This document shows positions 1 through 7,058 of a stretch of 44,182 nucleotides of DNA, piece by piece. Position numbers and translations under genes: made by a program. The notes below the pieces were generated by a model. It did no database searches and was not told where the DNA came from. It saw nothing but the letters and a program-made list of their open reading frames with translations. Within the stretch, counting starts at the first letter, position 1. Each line of letters opens with the position of its first letter. The stretch is from Patescibacteria group bacterium (GTDB lineage: Bacteria > Patescibacteriota > Patescibacteriia > Magasanikbacterales > UBA922), in contig JAQUAW010000008.1 in NCBI GenBank assembly GCA_028687045.1, positions 1-44,182 on the forward strand, given 5' to 3'.

Positions 1-119
1 TTATTTTAACAGACTTAAAAGTCTACTTAACGTACACAGAGGATTGAATCAAAAACGTAAAATGAAATTAGTTAACTTTATTCTTAGAAATTAGCTATTC
101 AGCCCCACCATTTTGTCTA

Positions 120-398
120 TTAACCCAGTTTTTTTGATAATTTGATTTGCTCTCTTGAAGTATCAATTCCAATTATGTTAGATCCTTGTTCAAAAAAATA
201 ACGAGTGTAAGCACCATTTCCACAACCAATGTCTAAAACTTTTGTGTTTTCAAATCTTGGTTTTAGTATAGTCGTTAAATTAGGCCATAATATAAATCTT
301 TGTGCTAGCACGTCTAGACCATATTTCTCTGCTAAGCTGTCCCATGGTTGGCTTGTATCAAGGGTGGTTTCTTCAAAGTGTTGTCCTTCTAGTCTCAT
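120..398 (-). pseudogene. N-terminal fragment of a class I SAM-dependent methyltransferase
   Basis: The 92 residues hold only the start of a Rossmann methyltransferase. SAM-binding motif I is VLDIGCGNGAY (about residues 54-64), followed by the acidic end of strand 2 in IIGIDTS. A complete enzyme of this class has 200 or more residues. Here the reading frame stops at a TAA just after the second beta-alpha unit, and none of the three frames downstream (positions 1-119 on the minus strand) continues the fold. It is therefore probably a truncated relic, though a frameshift near the window edge cannot be excluded. It is divergent from the regulator gene at 553. Substrate cannot be predicted. Confidence 0.7.
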
Positions 399-497
399 AA
401 TATTTATATTTTAATACTCTTATATTATCTTATATTAGAATAAAAAACAATTTTTTGAGATATTTTATATATTTTGAAGAGTGGACTATACAATCAC

Positions 498-526
498 TTG
501 ACAATTATCAAAAACTATGCTACAAT
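498..526 (+). promoter_or_regulatory. Sigma-70 type promoter of the HATPase regulator
   Basis: TTGACA (498-503), a 17-base spacer and TACAAT (521-526) with an extended -10 TG. Transcription should start near 533, about 20 bases before the ATG at 553. An in-frame ATG at 517 lies inside the spacer and so cannot be the start. Confidence 0.85.
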
Positions 527-532
527 ATAATT

Positions 533-549
533 GTACACTAAACGTATAC
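533..549 (+). promoter_or_regulatory. Possible operator between promoter and start codon
   Basis: GTACAC (533-538), five bases, GTATAC (544-549) form an imperfect dyad at the transcription start. It could be an autoregulatory site for the winged-helix domain of the downstream protein. The site is short and this is speculative. Confidence 0.25.
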
Positions 550-552
550 TAT

Positions 553-1593
553 ATGAACATAAAAAAGCTTATTTTAGCACAATTTGATAATCAAGAGCAG
601 GTTACCAACACAGAAATAGTCCAAAAAACTGGAAAAACTCGTGGTTGGGTCAATAGAATGTTTCAAGAATTGGTTGAAGAAGGCAAGCTATTGCGTCTTG
701 GTAATACTAAAGGTTCTTTTTATGTTTTGGCAAACAAAGAAAGTGTTAGAGTTGCCAAAGAACAAATACTGAAATTTCGTCGCGTATTCAAGAATGTTGA
801 GTTGAAAGAAGATAGTGTCTTGCAAGAAATAAAACATGAAACTGGAATCTTCTTTGATTTGACAAACAACATTTTGCATATTCTTGAATACAGTTTTACT
901 GAGATGCTAAATAACGCGATTGATCATTCTCAATCTGAAAAAATAATTGTTGAGATGGAAAGAACAACTAGTGATATATTTTTCAAAATCACTGATATTG
1001 GTATTGGTATTTTTAACAACATCAAAGAAAAGAAAAATCTGCCCGATGTGATGGTCGCTATTGGCAATTTGCTCAAAGGAAAAACAACGACTGATCCAGC
1101 ACGACACACGGGAGAGGGAATATTTTTTACTTCACGTATTGCTGACAATTTTATCATTCAGAGTTTTGGTAAAAAAATATTTTTCCACAATATTTTGGAA
1201 GATGTTTTTGTTGAAGACTCAAAAGATTTTCAGGGTACGGAAATATTTTTTATTATTTCTCTTGACTCAAAAAAAGATTTGAAAAGTTTATTTGATAAAT
1301 ACACTGATACTGCAACGGAGACTTATGCTTTCAATACTTCTGAAGTAATTGTAAAACTTTTTCAATTTGGCGACAACATGATTTCTCGTTCTCAAGCCAA
1401 ACGTGTTATGGAGGGTATGGAAAAATTTGAAAATATAACACTTGATTTCAAAGATGTTCATACTGTTGGTCAGGGATTTGCTGATGAGATATTTCGTGTC
1501 TGGCAAAATGAATATCCAAATGTAAAAATTGATTATAAAAATGCCAATGAGAATATTACTTTTATGTTGAAAAGAGCGAAAGGGGAAGTGTGA
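553..1593 (+). CDS. wHTH - GHKL ATPase - DUF4325 (STAS-like) regulator
   Basis: 346 residues in three parts. Residues 1-60 resemble a winged helix-turn-helix (EIVQKTGKTRGWVNRMFQEL, then a beta wing). Residues about 100-240 are a histidine-kinase-like ATPase domain: N box EMLNNAIDHS (117-126), G1 DIGIGI (148-153), G2 TGEGI (186-190). Residues about 265-340 match DUF4325, a STAS-like domain. No phospho-acceptor His or receiver domain is seen, so it is not a classical sensor kinase. The layout resembles the anti-sigma kinase plus STAS modules of partner-switching systems joined in one chain with DNA binding, which is an inference. The start at 553 was chosen because the promoter overlaps the earlier ATG. 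It ends in tandem TGA stops. Confidence 0.8.
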   Translation: MNIKKLILAQFDNQEQVTNTEIVQKTGKTRGWVNRMFQELVEEGKLLRLGNTKGSFYVLANKESVRVAKEQILKFRRVFKNVELKEDSVLQEIKHETGIFFDLTNNILHILEYSFTEMLNNAIDHSQSEKIIVEMERTTSDIFFKITDIGIGIFNNIKEKKNLPDVMVAIGNLLKGKTTTDPARHTGEGIFFTSRIADNFIIQSFGKKIFFHNILEDVFVEDSKDFQGTEIFFIISLDSKKDLKSLFDKYTDTATETYAFNTSEVIVKLFQFGDNMISRSQAKRVMEGMEKFENITLDFKDVHTVGQGFADEIFRVWQNEYPNVKIDYKNANENITFMLKRAKGEV

Positions 1594-1640
1594 TGAGGTC
1601 TTAGGTTGATTAGGTTCTAGGTATTAGTAAATTAGGAGTG

Positions 1641-1708
1641 ACAGGCGCAAGCCTGTTATGCGCGCGTTGTGACAAGCCTGTCTGTTGACAGTCAGGCTGG
1701 TGCTTGTC
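1641..1708. repeat. GC-rich intergenic palindromes
   Basis: Two adjacent hairpins: ACAGGC-gcaa-GCCTGT (1641-1656) and a longer imperfect one from GACAAGC (1671) to GCTTGTC (1708) containing AGCCTG...CAGGCT. They are GC-rich in an AT-rich gap and resemble the CTGCCGGCAG palindromes at 5250, 24580 and 26930. The rest of 1594-1811 holds no ORF. Confidence 0.6.
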
Positions 1709-1732
1709 ATTCTTCTTAATTTTATTGAAAAG

Positions 1733-1762
1733 AAAACTAGTTTTGAAAAAGACTGGTTTTTT
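1733..1762 (+). terminator. Rho-independent terminator candidate
   Basis: AAAACTAGT (1733-1741) pairs with ACTGGTTTT (1752-1760), with one G-U pair, followed by TT. It lies 140 bases after the HATPase regulator and 50 bases before the next promoter. Confidence 0.5.
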
Positions 1763-1811
1763 GTTTAAAAATTTAATGTCCACAGATTGTTTATAATTAA
1801 ATGACATAACA

Positions 1812-1840
1812 TTGACTTTTTGTTATAATGGTGGTATAAG
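1812..1840 (+). promoter_or_regulatory. Promoter of the 1873 gene
   Basis: TTGACT (1812-1817), 17 bases, TATAAG (1835-1840) with an extended -10 TGG. A second TATAAT at 1824 is too close to this -35 to pair with it. Confidence 0.65.
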
Positions 1841-1872
1841 ATAATTCTTAATTTACATCATTATTTAATTAT

Positions 1873-2490
1873 ATGCAGGAAGTTTTTTTAAAACTAATTG
1901 AGCAATTAAATGGTGCAGTTTTTATTTTATTGTTACTTCTTATTCTTGCTTTTTGGTTGGTAGTTAAAATAACAAGAGTTATCACAATTTTTGATAAATT
2001 TAAAGAAGAAAGAAAAGAAATGAAAGATGATATAAAAAATGATAGACAAGAGATGAAGGATGATGTAAAAAAAATTAATGATAATCTTTCAGAGATAAAA
2101 GCCACTGTTAAGTTGCTGTATGAAGGAGGCTTGCAAACTTTAAAAAGTCATAGCCCAGTATCTTTAACTAGCAAAGGTACTGAAATTTCTAATAATCTTA
2201 ATTTACAAAAAATGGTAGATGATCATTGGTCTACTATCAGAAGTAAACTTGAAAGTAAAAACTTATCTAATCCTTATGATATACAAGTTACCGCTATGGA
2301 GATTGCACACGATTGTTTTGAAAAAATTTTTACTAAGGAAGAGCAAGATAGAATTAAATTGCATGCTTATAATATAGGGATAAATATTTTAGAGATTATA
2401 CCAATAATTGGTGTATTGTCTCGCGATAAATATTTGTTAGAAAAGGGAATAAAAGTTGATGAAATAGATAAACATGCTCCTATTAAATAA
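1873..2490 (+). CDS. Membrane-anchored coiled-coil protein, unknown function
   Basis: 205 residues, not recognised. One hydrophobic helix at about residues 13-34 (AVFILLLLLILAFWLVV) is followed by a charged Lys/Glu/Asp heptad-rich coiled coil (about 40-80) and a cytoplasmic-looking helical region up to residue 205. A single N-terminal anchor with a long soluble tail fits a membrane-tethered scaffold or sensor, but nothing in the sequence gives a specific role. It has its own promoter (1812-1840) and shares a bidirectional terminator with the convergent gene at 2572. There is no Shine-Dalgarno motif; the start is preceded by TTAATTAT. Confidence 0.75.
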   Translation: MQEVFLKLIEQLNGAVFILLLLLILAFWLVVKITRVITIFDKFKEERKEMKDDIKNDRQEMKDDVKKINDNLSEIKATVKLLYEGGLQTLKSHSPVSLTSKGTEISNNLNLQKMVDDHWSTIRSKLESKNLSNPYDIQVTAMEIAHDCFEKIFTKEEQDRIKLHAYNIGINILEIIPIIGVLSRDKYLLEKGIKVDEIDKHAPIK

Positions 2491-2531
2491 ACTTAAATAA
2501 ATTTTGAAAAAAGCTGTTTTTGATAAAAATA

Positions 2532-2560
2532 AAAAATTCCTCCTAAAAGGGGGAATTTTT
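2532..2560. terminator. Bidirectional terminator
   Basis: AAAAATTCCTCC (2532-2543), loop TAAAA, GGGGGAATTTTT (2549-2560), a 12-bp stem with one wobble and A/T tracts on both sides. It lies between the convergent genes ending at 2490 and 2572. Confidence 0.85.
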
Positions 2561-2571
2561 AAATATAATTT

Positions 2572-2820
2572 TTAATTATTCCATAAAGGATGTCCAACAT
2601 CACTAGGTCCATTTATTTGTTCTCTGTAAACATCTTCAGCATTTTCTATAGACCCATATCTGTCAATAAGTTTTTGTTCTAGTTCTTTTTGTTCTTCAAT
2701 AGACATATACGTAGGTTTTTTGGGTTCTTCAAAAAATTTTGTATATATAAAACCACCAATCATAATTATAATTATACTTATAAAAAGTATTTCTCCTATT
2801 TTTTCTTTGATTTTTTCCAT
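2572..2820 (-). CDS. Small membrane protein, unknown
   Basis: 82 residues: a short charged N-terminus (MEKIKEKIG), one transmembrane helix (about residues 10-30, ILFISIIIIMIGGFIYTKFF), then an acidic soluble tail rich in Glu and Gln. No family is recognised. It begins 5 bases after the stop of the upstream minus-strand gene (2826-3287), so the two probably form a two-gene operon of single-pass membrane proteins. Confidence 0.65.
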   Translation of the reverse strand: MEKIKEKIGEILFISIIIIMIGGFIYTKFFEEPKKPTYMSIEEQKELEQKLIDRYGSIENAEDVYREQINGPSDVGHPLWNN

Positions 2821-2825
2821 ATACC

Positions 2826-3287
2826 TTATCTATAATTATTAATTAATTCTTCAAAATTTTTATTTTTTAGGTTTTGTTTAATATTATTTTCTTTTTGTTC
2901 TTTTGAAAGATCATCTTCTTTGCAACCAAATAAAGAAGATTCATCGCACTCATAATAAAAAGTTTCAAATTGTATTGTTTTAGTAGTTAGTACATCTTTA
3001 AAATTTTTAGTACTAAGATTAAGATGTTTATCATAGCTTTCACTTACATATAAACAAGAATTTAATTTATTACTATAAAATATTTCTATTAATTTTTCAT
3101 TTGAAAGGTTGTTTTTTGACACCTCTTCTTTTATTTGTTGAATAAATTTTCCACACTCTAATTTTGTTTCAAAAACAAACCTTTTTATATTTTCTTCTGA
3201 TTTTTTGTTTATAAAATAATAAAATAAAAATGATATAAAAAGTAGTAATATAAAAATTGAAATAATATAATTAATATTTTTTTTCAT
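2826..3287 (-). CDS. Single-pass membrane protein, unknown
   Basis: 153 residues from the ATG at 3285-3287, which encodes MKKNINYIISIFILLLFISF, an N-terminal signal-anchor helix. A 12-codon extension upstream is possible but would overlap the likely transcription start (extended -10 element at 3314-3319 on the minus strand), so the internal Met is preferred. The tail of about 125 residues is Lys/Asn/Glu rich with four Cys (two near residues 45 and 78, and CDESSLFGC) that could form disulfides if exported. No family is recognised. First gene of the operon with 2572-2820. Confidence 0.65.
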   Translation of the reverse strand: MKKNINYIISIFILLLFISFLFYYFINKKSEENIKRFVFETKLECGKFIQQIKEEVSKNNLSNEKLIEIFYSNKLNSCLYVSESYDKHLNLSTKNFKDVLTTKTIQFETFYYECDESSLFGCKEDDLSKEQKENNIKQNLKNKNFEELINNYR

Positions 3288-3313
3288 ATATTGAAAGTTA
3301 TTTTTATAAATTA

Positions 3314-3343
3314 AACATAGCATACAACTTAATAAAAAGTCAA
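3314..3343 (-). promoter_or_regulatory. Promoter of the 3287-2572 operon
   Basis: On the minus strand TTGACT (3343-3338), an 18-base spacer ending in TGC, and TATGTT (3319-3314). Transcription would start about 20 bases before the ATG at 3287. It is back to back with the plus-strand promoter at 3366. Confidence 0.55.
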
Positions 3344-3365
3344 TTTTTTAAATTTTTATTTTTTA

Positions 3366-3374
3366 TGATATAAT
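3366..3374 (+). promoter_or_regulatory. Extended -10 promoter with a nearly leaderless start
   Basis: TGA-TATAAT (3366-3374) lies only 9 bases before the ATG at 3384, and no good -35 is seen. If used, the mRNA starts within about 3 bases of the start codon. Confidence 0.55.
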
Positions 3375-3383
3375 ACATCTCAT

Positions 3384-4232
3384 ATGAAATTAAAAAAATT
3401 CTTCAAAATATTTTTTCTTATTTTATTAGTAGTTATTCTGATTTTATCAGTTTATGTTTGGTTACAAAAACCTAGTAACGTAAGAGATTGGAATGATGAT
3501 CAAAAAGTTTTGTCATATTTTGAAAGAGATAACAATTTGATAACAGTTTATAATATTAGAAATATAAATTATCGAAGTGTTAGTGATTTTGATGTAGATT
3601 ATTATGATAAGACTTTTGATTTGGAAAAAATAAAAACAGTAGATTATATTGTTGAGCCATTTGCTGATTGGCGTGGTTTGGCTCACACTTTTCTTTCCTT
3701 TGGTTTTGAAAATGAAAAAGGGGAGATGGATTATATCGCAATTTCAGTTGAAATTAGAAAAGAAAAAGGTGAAAGTTTTTCACCTTGGAAAGGTCTTTTG
3801 GATCAATTTGAACTTATGTATGTTGTGGCTGACGAAAACGATGTTATCAAGCTTCGTACCAATTATCGTAAGGATGAAATGTATTTGTACCCAATAGATA
3901 CTTATTTAGAAAAGAAACAACTTTTGTTTGTAGATATGCTGGAAAGGGCAAATCATCTAAAAAATAATCCAGAATTTTATAACACAATTTGGAGTACTTG
4001 CACTACCAATATTTTGGATCATATAAACAAAATTCGTCAAGACAAAATTAGCAAATGGGATTATAGAATATTTTTTCCAGGATACAGCGACAAAATTGCT
4101 TATGATGTAGAATTACTTGATACAGATTTGTCTTTCGAAGAAGCAAGAAAAAAATTTCAGATAAATAGTTTGGCAGAAGCTTGGCAGGAAGGTGAAAGTT
4201 TTTCCGAAGTGATAAGACAGAATTTAAAATAA
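3384..4232 (+). CDS. DUF4105-family (Lnb N-terminal domain-like) membrane-anchored protein
   Basis: 282 residues. An N-terminal signal anchor (residues 5-27, FFKIFFLILLVVILILSVYVWL) places the rest outside the membrane. The body shows the DUF4105 pattern: FADWRGLAHTFLSFGF, YIAISVEIRKEKGE, a VADENDVIKLRTNYR stretch, YLYP, a LFVDMLERANHL helix and NPEFYNTIWSTCTTNILDHIN. The family is related to the periplasmic N-terminal domain of lacto-N-biosidase-type proteins; its biochemical activity is not established. Conserved His, Cys and Asn residues suggest a papain-like or transglutaminase-like site, which is inference. Monocistronic, with its own promoter and terminator. Confidence 0.8.
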   Translation: MKLKKFFKIFFLILLVVILILSVYVWLQKPSNVRDWNDDQKVLSYFERDNNLITVYNIRNINYRSVSDFDVDYYDKTFDLEKIKTVDYIVEPFADWRGLAHTFLSFGFENEKGEMDYIAISVEIRKEKGESFSPWKGLLDQFELMYVVADENDVIKLRTNYRKDEMYLYPIDTYLEKKQLLFVDMLERANHLKNNPEFYNTIWSTCTTNILDHINKIRQDKISKWDYRIFFPGYSDKIAYDVELLDTDLSFEEARKKFQINSLAEAWQEGESFSEVIRQNLK

Positions 4233-4274
4233 ATTATTTTTCTGTTAATCGTAAATAGAAAATTATTTAAAAAT

Positions 4275-4306
4275 AAAACAACCTCGAATTCAATCGAGGT
4301 TGTTTT
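4275..4306. terminator. Bidirectional terminator
   Basis: Perfect 13-bp stem AAAACAACCTCGA (4275-4287) / TCGAGGTTGTTTT (4294-4306), followed by T on the plus strand and A-rich on the other side. It separates the convergent DUF4105 gene and rplA. Confidence 0.9.
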
Positions 4307-4338
4307 TATGTTTTTATGTTCTTGTGTTTTTATGAAAA

Positions 4339-5016
4339 TTATTCAACAACAACCTTCACACTTGGCCCCATACTACTTGTTAGGAAAATTCCTTTGATGT
4401 ATGTACCTTTTGATGATTGTGGTTTAGCTTTTCTCAAAGCTTCTAAGAAAGCAACTAAATTTTCTTCTAATTTTTTTGCATCGAAACTTACTTTACCAAT
4501 TACTTGGTGTACGTTTGAACCATCGTCATTTTTGAAAGCAGCTTTACCTTTTTTGATTTCTTCAATAATTTTTTTGATATTTTTGTCTACAGTACCTGTC
4601 TTTGGATTAGGCATAAGACCTTTTGGACCAAGGACACGAGCAGCTACCGCTAGTTTAGGCATCATTTCAGGTGTAGATACAGCAATTTCAAATTCTATTT
4701 TACCAGTATCTTTGATTTTTTTGATATCTTCTTCACCATAGACGAAATCAGCACCAGCTTCTTTTGCATCTTTTTCATCATTTGGACTGACGAAAGCAGC
4801 CACAGTTTTTGTTTTACCTGTACCATTTGGCATTACTACTGTAGCGCGGATTTGTTGATCTGTTTTCTTTGGATCAATTCCAAGTTTTACATGTACTTCT
4901 ACTGAAGCATCAAATTTTACAGTACTTGTTTTTTTTACTAATTCAATAGCTTCTGCTACAGAATATACTGTATCTTTGTTGACTTGTGTTTTCAAGTCTT
5001 TCATTCTTTTTGACAT
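4339..5016 (-). CDS. rplA: 50S ribosomal protein L1
   Basis: 225 residues, the usual length for bacterial L1. The N-terminal block has VAEAIELVKKTSTVKFDASVEV and the central block VAARVLGPKGLMPNPKTGTV, the hallmark of L1. The C-terminal part returns to domain I (GTYIKGIFLTSSMGPSVKV). L1 binds 23S rRNA helices 76-78 to form the L1 stalk and in many bacteria represses its own mRNA. Here it is not next to rplK: it stands alone behind its own promoter (5148-5176) and a leader with an rRNA-like L1-site hairpin (5032-5064). The neighbour downstream is convergent. The start ATG at 5014-5016 gives the canonical N-terminus. Confidence 0.98.
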   Translation of the reverse strand: MSKRMKDLKTQVNKDTVYSVAEAIELVKKTSTVKFDASVEVHVKLGIDPKKTDQQIRATVVMPNGTGKTKTVAAFVSPNDEKDAKEAGADFVYGEEDIKKIKDTGKIEFEIAVSTPEMMPKLAVAARVLGPKGLMPNPKTGTVDKNIKKIIEEIKKGKAAFKNDDGSNVHQVIGKVSFDAKKLEENLVAFLEALRKAKPQSSKGTYIKGIFLTSSMGPSVKVVVE

Positions 5017-5031
5017 AATTGTCTAAATTGT

Positions 5032-5064
5032 GTGGTGCAAACCTCCGAATGGTCGGAGTCCCAC
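5032..5064 (-). promoter_or_regulatory. Probable L1 autoregulatory mRNA site
   Basis: On the minus strand the leader reads GTGGGA, a hairpin CTCCGA-ccat-TCGGAG, then GTTTGCACCAC. The outer GTGG/CCAC helix, inner helix and asymmetric loop resemble the L1 site of 23S rRNA (GUGGGAG ... AUACCAC). It sits 16 bases before the rplA ATG, where bound L1 would block initiation. Confidence 0.6.
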
Positions 5065-5074
5065 TTATTTAAAG

Positions 5075-5265
5075 GCTTACACAAAGCTTACAAGGCTTAC
5101 ATTTCCGATAAATCGGAAAAGCTTACAAGGCTTTGTTTAGCGGATTATTTATACTATATTTGGATATTTTTGTCAAGGACTCAGTTAAAAGTCCATAAAG
5201 TCTATAAAGTCGAAAGTCAATATTTGTTTGATATTTGGATTCCTGACTACCGGCAGGCAGGTTGT
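5075..5265. repeat. Short-word repeats in the rplA upstream gap
   Basis: AGGCTTACA/AGCTTACAAGGCTT words (5075-5136) around a hairpin TCCGATAAATCGGA (5104-5117), then AAAGTC words (5184-5219), then part of the CTGCCGGCAGG palindrome (5250-5261). The rplA promoter is embedded here. No ORF is supported in 5017-5318. Confidence 0.6.
5148..5176 (-). promoter_or_regulatory. rplA promoter
   Basis: On the minus strand TTGACA (5176-5171), exactly 17 bases, TATAAA (5153-5148). It gives a leader of about 125 bases before rplA. Confidence 0.8.
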
Positions 5266-5318
5266 AATTTGAAATTTGTTTGTTACTTTTATCTTTTACC
5301 TTAAATAAAAAAGTTTAT

Positions 5319-6287
5319 CTAGCTTTTCAGACCTTTCTTTCCGTGGAAGCGTTTATGTACATTCTTCAACTCTTTATCCGTAATATGTGTATAAATTTGT
5401 GTAGTCGTGATAGAGGAGTGGCCGAGCATAGACTGGACACTACGGATGTCTGCGCCATTTTGGAGCAAATCAGTGGCGTAAGAGTGACGCATGGTATGAG
5501 GAGTCACCTTTTTGGTAATTCCTGCTTCTAGGGCGTGTTTTTGGACTATACGTTGGATTGAGCGAGGGGTCAGTGGTTCATCATGGTCTTTTTGTTTGCC
5601 AAAGCGTTTGTCATGAGAAATGAACATGTAAGTATTCATATCTTTGCGAGTGTCTAGATATTTTTGGAGCCAAATCTTAGCTTCGTCCGATAAAAATACG
5701 ACGCGAGATTTACCACCTTTGCCAAGAACAGTAAATTCATCACGTTTTAGATTGATATCTTCTTTTTCTAGGTTGGCTAACTCAGAAACACGTAAGCCAG
5801 TTGAAAATAATAATTCGAGTATTGCTTTGTCGCGGTAGGCGATAAGTAATGTCATTCCACCTCCATTTTCTTTTTCTAGACTTTTTTTACTGATATTTTT
5901 TATTGGCGCTTCCAAAATTCTAGTGATATCATCGCTGTCTAAAAAACTAACTTCGCGGTCTGGCATTTTCATTAGTTCTATTTTTTCAGGAGCAAGTGTA
6001 ATTACATCTTTTTTGGCTAGATATTTTAGGAAAGAGCGTAGAGCGATGAGGTGATAATTTTGCGTATTCTTTTTTAATTCTTCACCATGTGCATCGGTAA
6101 ACCTATTGAGCCAGAGACGAAATTTGCGTACGCTTTCTCCTGTGATATCTTTGGCAGTGGCGTCTTTGCCAAGCCATTCGAGAAAACGAGAAAGGTAAAA
6201 GTTGTAGTTTTCAACGGTTTTTTGACTTCTGTTTCTTTCTATTTCGAGGTGTTCCAAGAACTGTGTTAGATATTGTTTTAGAGACAT
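5319..6287 (-). CDS. xerD: Tyrosine recombinase, XerC/XerD type
   Basis: 322 residues. The N-terminal SAM-like core-binding domain (about 1-95) precedes the catalytic domain with the full tyrosine-recombinase set: Arg166 in STGLRVSEL, Lys190 in LGKGGKSR, His264 and Arg267 in HTMRHSY, His290 in LGHSSITTTQIYTH, and nucleophile Tyr299. It is slightly longer than typical Xer proteins because of an insertion of about 20 residues (130-150) before YRDKAILELL. As the only recombinase seen and not near phage genes, it probably resolves chromosome dimers at a dif site; no dif site was identified here. C versus D cannot be decided because many CPR genomes have a single Xer. Confidence 0.93.
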   Translation of the reverse strand: MSLKQYLTQFLEHLEIERNRSQKTVENYNFYLSRFLEWLGKDATAKDITGESVRKFRLWLNRFTDAHGEELKKNTQNYHLIALRSFLKYLAKKDVITLAPEKIELMKMPDREVSFLDSDDITRILEAPIKNISKKSLEKENGGGMTLLIAYRDKAILELLFSTGLRVSELANLEKEDINLKRDEFTVLGKGGKSRVVFLSDEAKIWLQKYLDTRKDMNTYMFISHDKRFGKQKDHDEPLTPRSIQRIVQKHALEAGITKKVTPHTMRHSYATDLLQNGADIRSVQSMLGHSSITTTQIYTHITDKELKNVHKRFHGKKGLKS

Positions 6288-6303
6288 ATTGTTTTGTTAA
6301 GAG

Positions 6304-6344
6304 AATGAAAACATTAAAGCATTAAAACATAAAAGCACGTGACC
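6304..6344 (+). repeat. Left inverted-repeat arm of the S23 cassette
   Basis: 41 bases starting AATGAAAACATTAAAGCATT and ending GTGACC, built from the word attaaaaca. It matches the reverse complement of 6777-6817 at 39 of 41 positions. Confidence 0.9.
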
Positions 6345-6358
6345 TGACCACCAATTAT

Positions 6359-6757
6359 TTAAATCTTTTCTGTTTGTGGAGGAAGAGCCGGTTTTTTAGG
6401 GTTTAAGGATTTTGAGAGTAAATCTATCTCTGACCAGAGCATGGCATTTATTTCATCGAGTTGTTTGCTTAGCTCATTGTAGTTATTTTCTGTTAAAAAA
6501 TTCAATTTTTTTGATAAATATAGCAGATATTCTGTTTCTTTGGCAGAGCCAAAGGCTGTACGCATAAAGTTTAGTTGATGTTTTTCTGTAAAACGAGCGT
6601 AGCCTTCGGTGTAGTTTAAAATTATAGACAAAGCGGCGCGCTTGAGTTGAGAAGTTGTGACGTATATTTCTTCTCTTGGAAAATTTTTTGTTTCCAAAAA
6701 TATTTTTTCAACAAAATTATGCATTTTTTGTTTTAAAATTTTCTTGAATCCCTCCAT
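6359..6757 (-). CDS. S23/IVP-family four-helix-bundle protein
   Basis: 132 residues matching the family first found as ORFs inside 23S rRNA intervening sequences: NFPREEIYVTTSQLKRAALSIILNYTEGYARFTEKHQLNFMRTAFGSAKETEYLLYLS. The family forms a pentameric basic four-helix bundle and is related to Avd of diversity-generating retroelements; its cellular role is unsettled, with nucleic-acid binding likely. The gene fills a 514-bp cassette (6304-6817) bounded by near-perfect 41-bp inverted repeats, unlike any other gene in the window except the second S23 gene at 26998. It is not inside an rRNA. The tail KKPALPPQTEKI looks unstructured. Confidence 0.92.
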   Translation of the reverse strand: MEGFKKILKQKMHNFVEKIFLETKNFPREEIYVTTSQLKRAALSIILNYTEGYARFTEKHQLNFMRTAFGSAKETEYLLYLSKKLNFLTENNYNELSKQLDEINAMLWSEIDLLSKSLNPKKPALPPQTEKI

Positions 6758-6776
6758 ATAACTTTTTAATTATTTA

Positions 6777-6817
6777 GGACACTTGCTTTTATGTTTTAAT
6801 GCTTTAATGTTTTCATT
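6777..6817 (-). repeat. Right inverted-repeat arm of the S23 cassette
   Basis: Mirror copy of 6304-6344, with mismatches only in the innermost 7 bases. No clear target-site duplication is visible outside the arms. Confidence 0.9.
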
Positions 6818-6863
6818 ATACCAAATTAATAAATATTTTACGACACGTCGCTATTTTTTGAGG

Positions 6864-6892
6864 TTGACAAAACCCATTTTTTGTGCTATAAT
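6864..6892 (+). promoter_or_regulatory. Strong promoter
   Basis: TTGACA (6864-6869), 17-base spacer, TGC-TATAAT (6887-6892). It drives a leader of about 160 bases before the small ORF at 7059. Confidence 0.9.
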
Positions 6893-6933
6893 GTATTTAT
6901 CAACGTTGAAATACAATTCAACAAAACCTCTTA

Positions 6934-6993
6934 AATAAGCCAAAATATAGCTTATTTCTTAAATAAGTCTAGCTTTCATTTCTAAGGGCTAGA
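6934..6993 (+). other. Structured 5' leader
   Basis: Two hairpins in the untranslated leader: AATAAGC...GCTTATT (6934-6956) and TCTAGC...GCTAGA (6968-6993). Role unknown; they could be mRNA-stabilising or regulatory. Confidence 0.45.
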
Positions 6994-7058
6994 TTATAAA
7001 AAAATTGCTCTTTCGTATTCTTTTTATCAATCAAAAATAAACACAAACACAAAAATTT

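Noticed and set aside
517-552. Upstream in-frame ATG of the HATPase regulator
   Set aside because: It lies within the promoter spacer, upstream of the expected transcription start.
1591-1596. UGA recoded as glycine
   Set aside because: The HATPase regulator ends at tandem TGA codons right after its last domain, and other genes show no in-frame TGA.
5075-5136. CRISPR-like array from regularly repeated gcttacaagg words
   Set aside because: Units are short, drifted and lack constant spacers; no cas genes are present.
5319-6287. Xer recombinase as the integrase of a local phage or island
   Set aside because: No phage genes or attachment repeats are adjacent, and it has the standard size and motifs of a housekeeping Xer protein.
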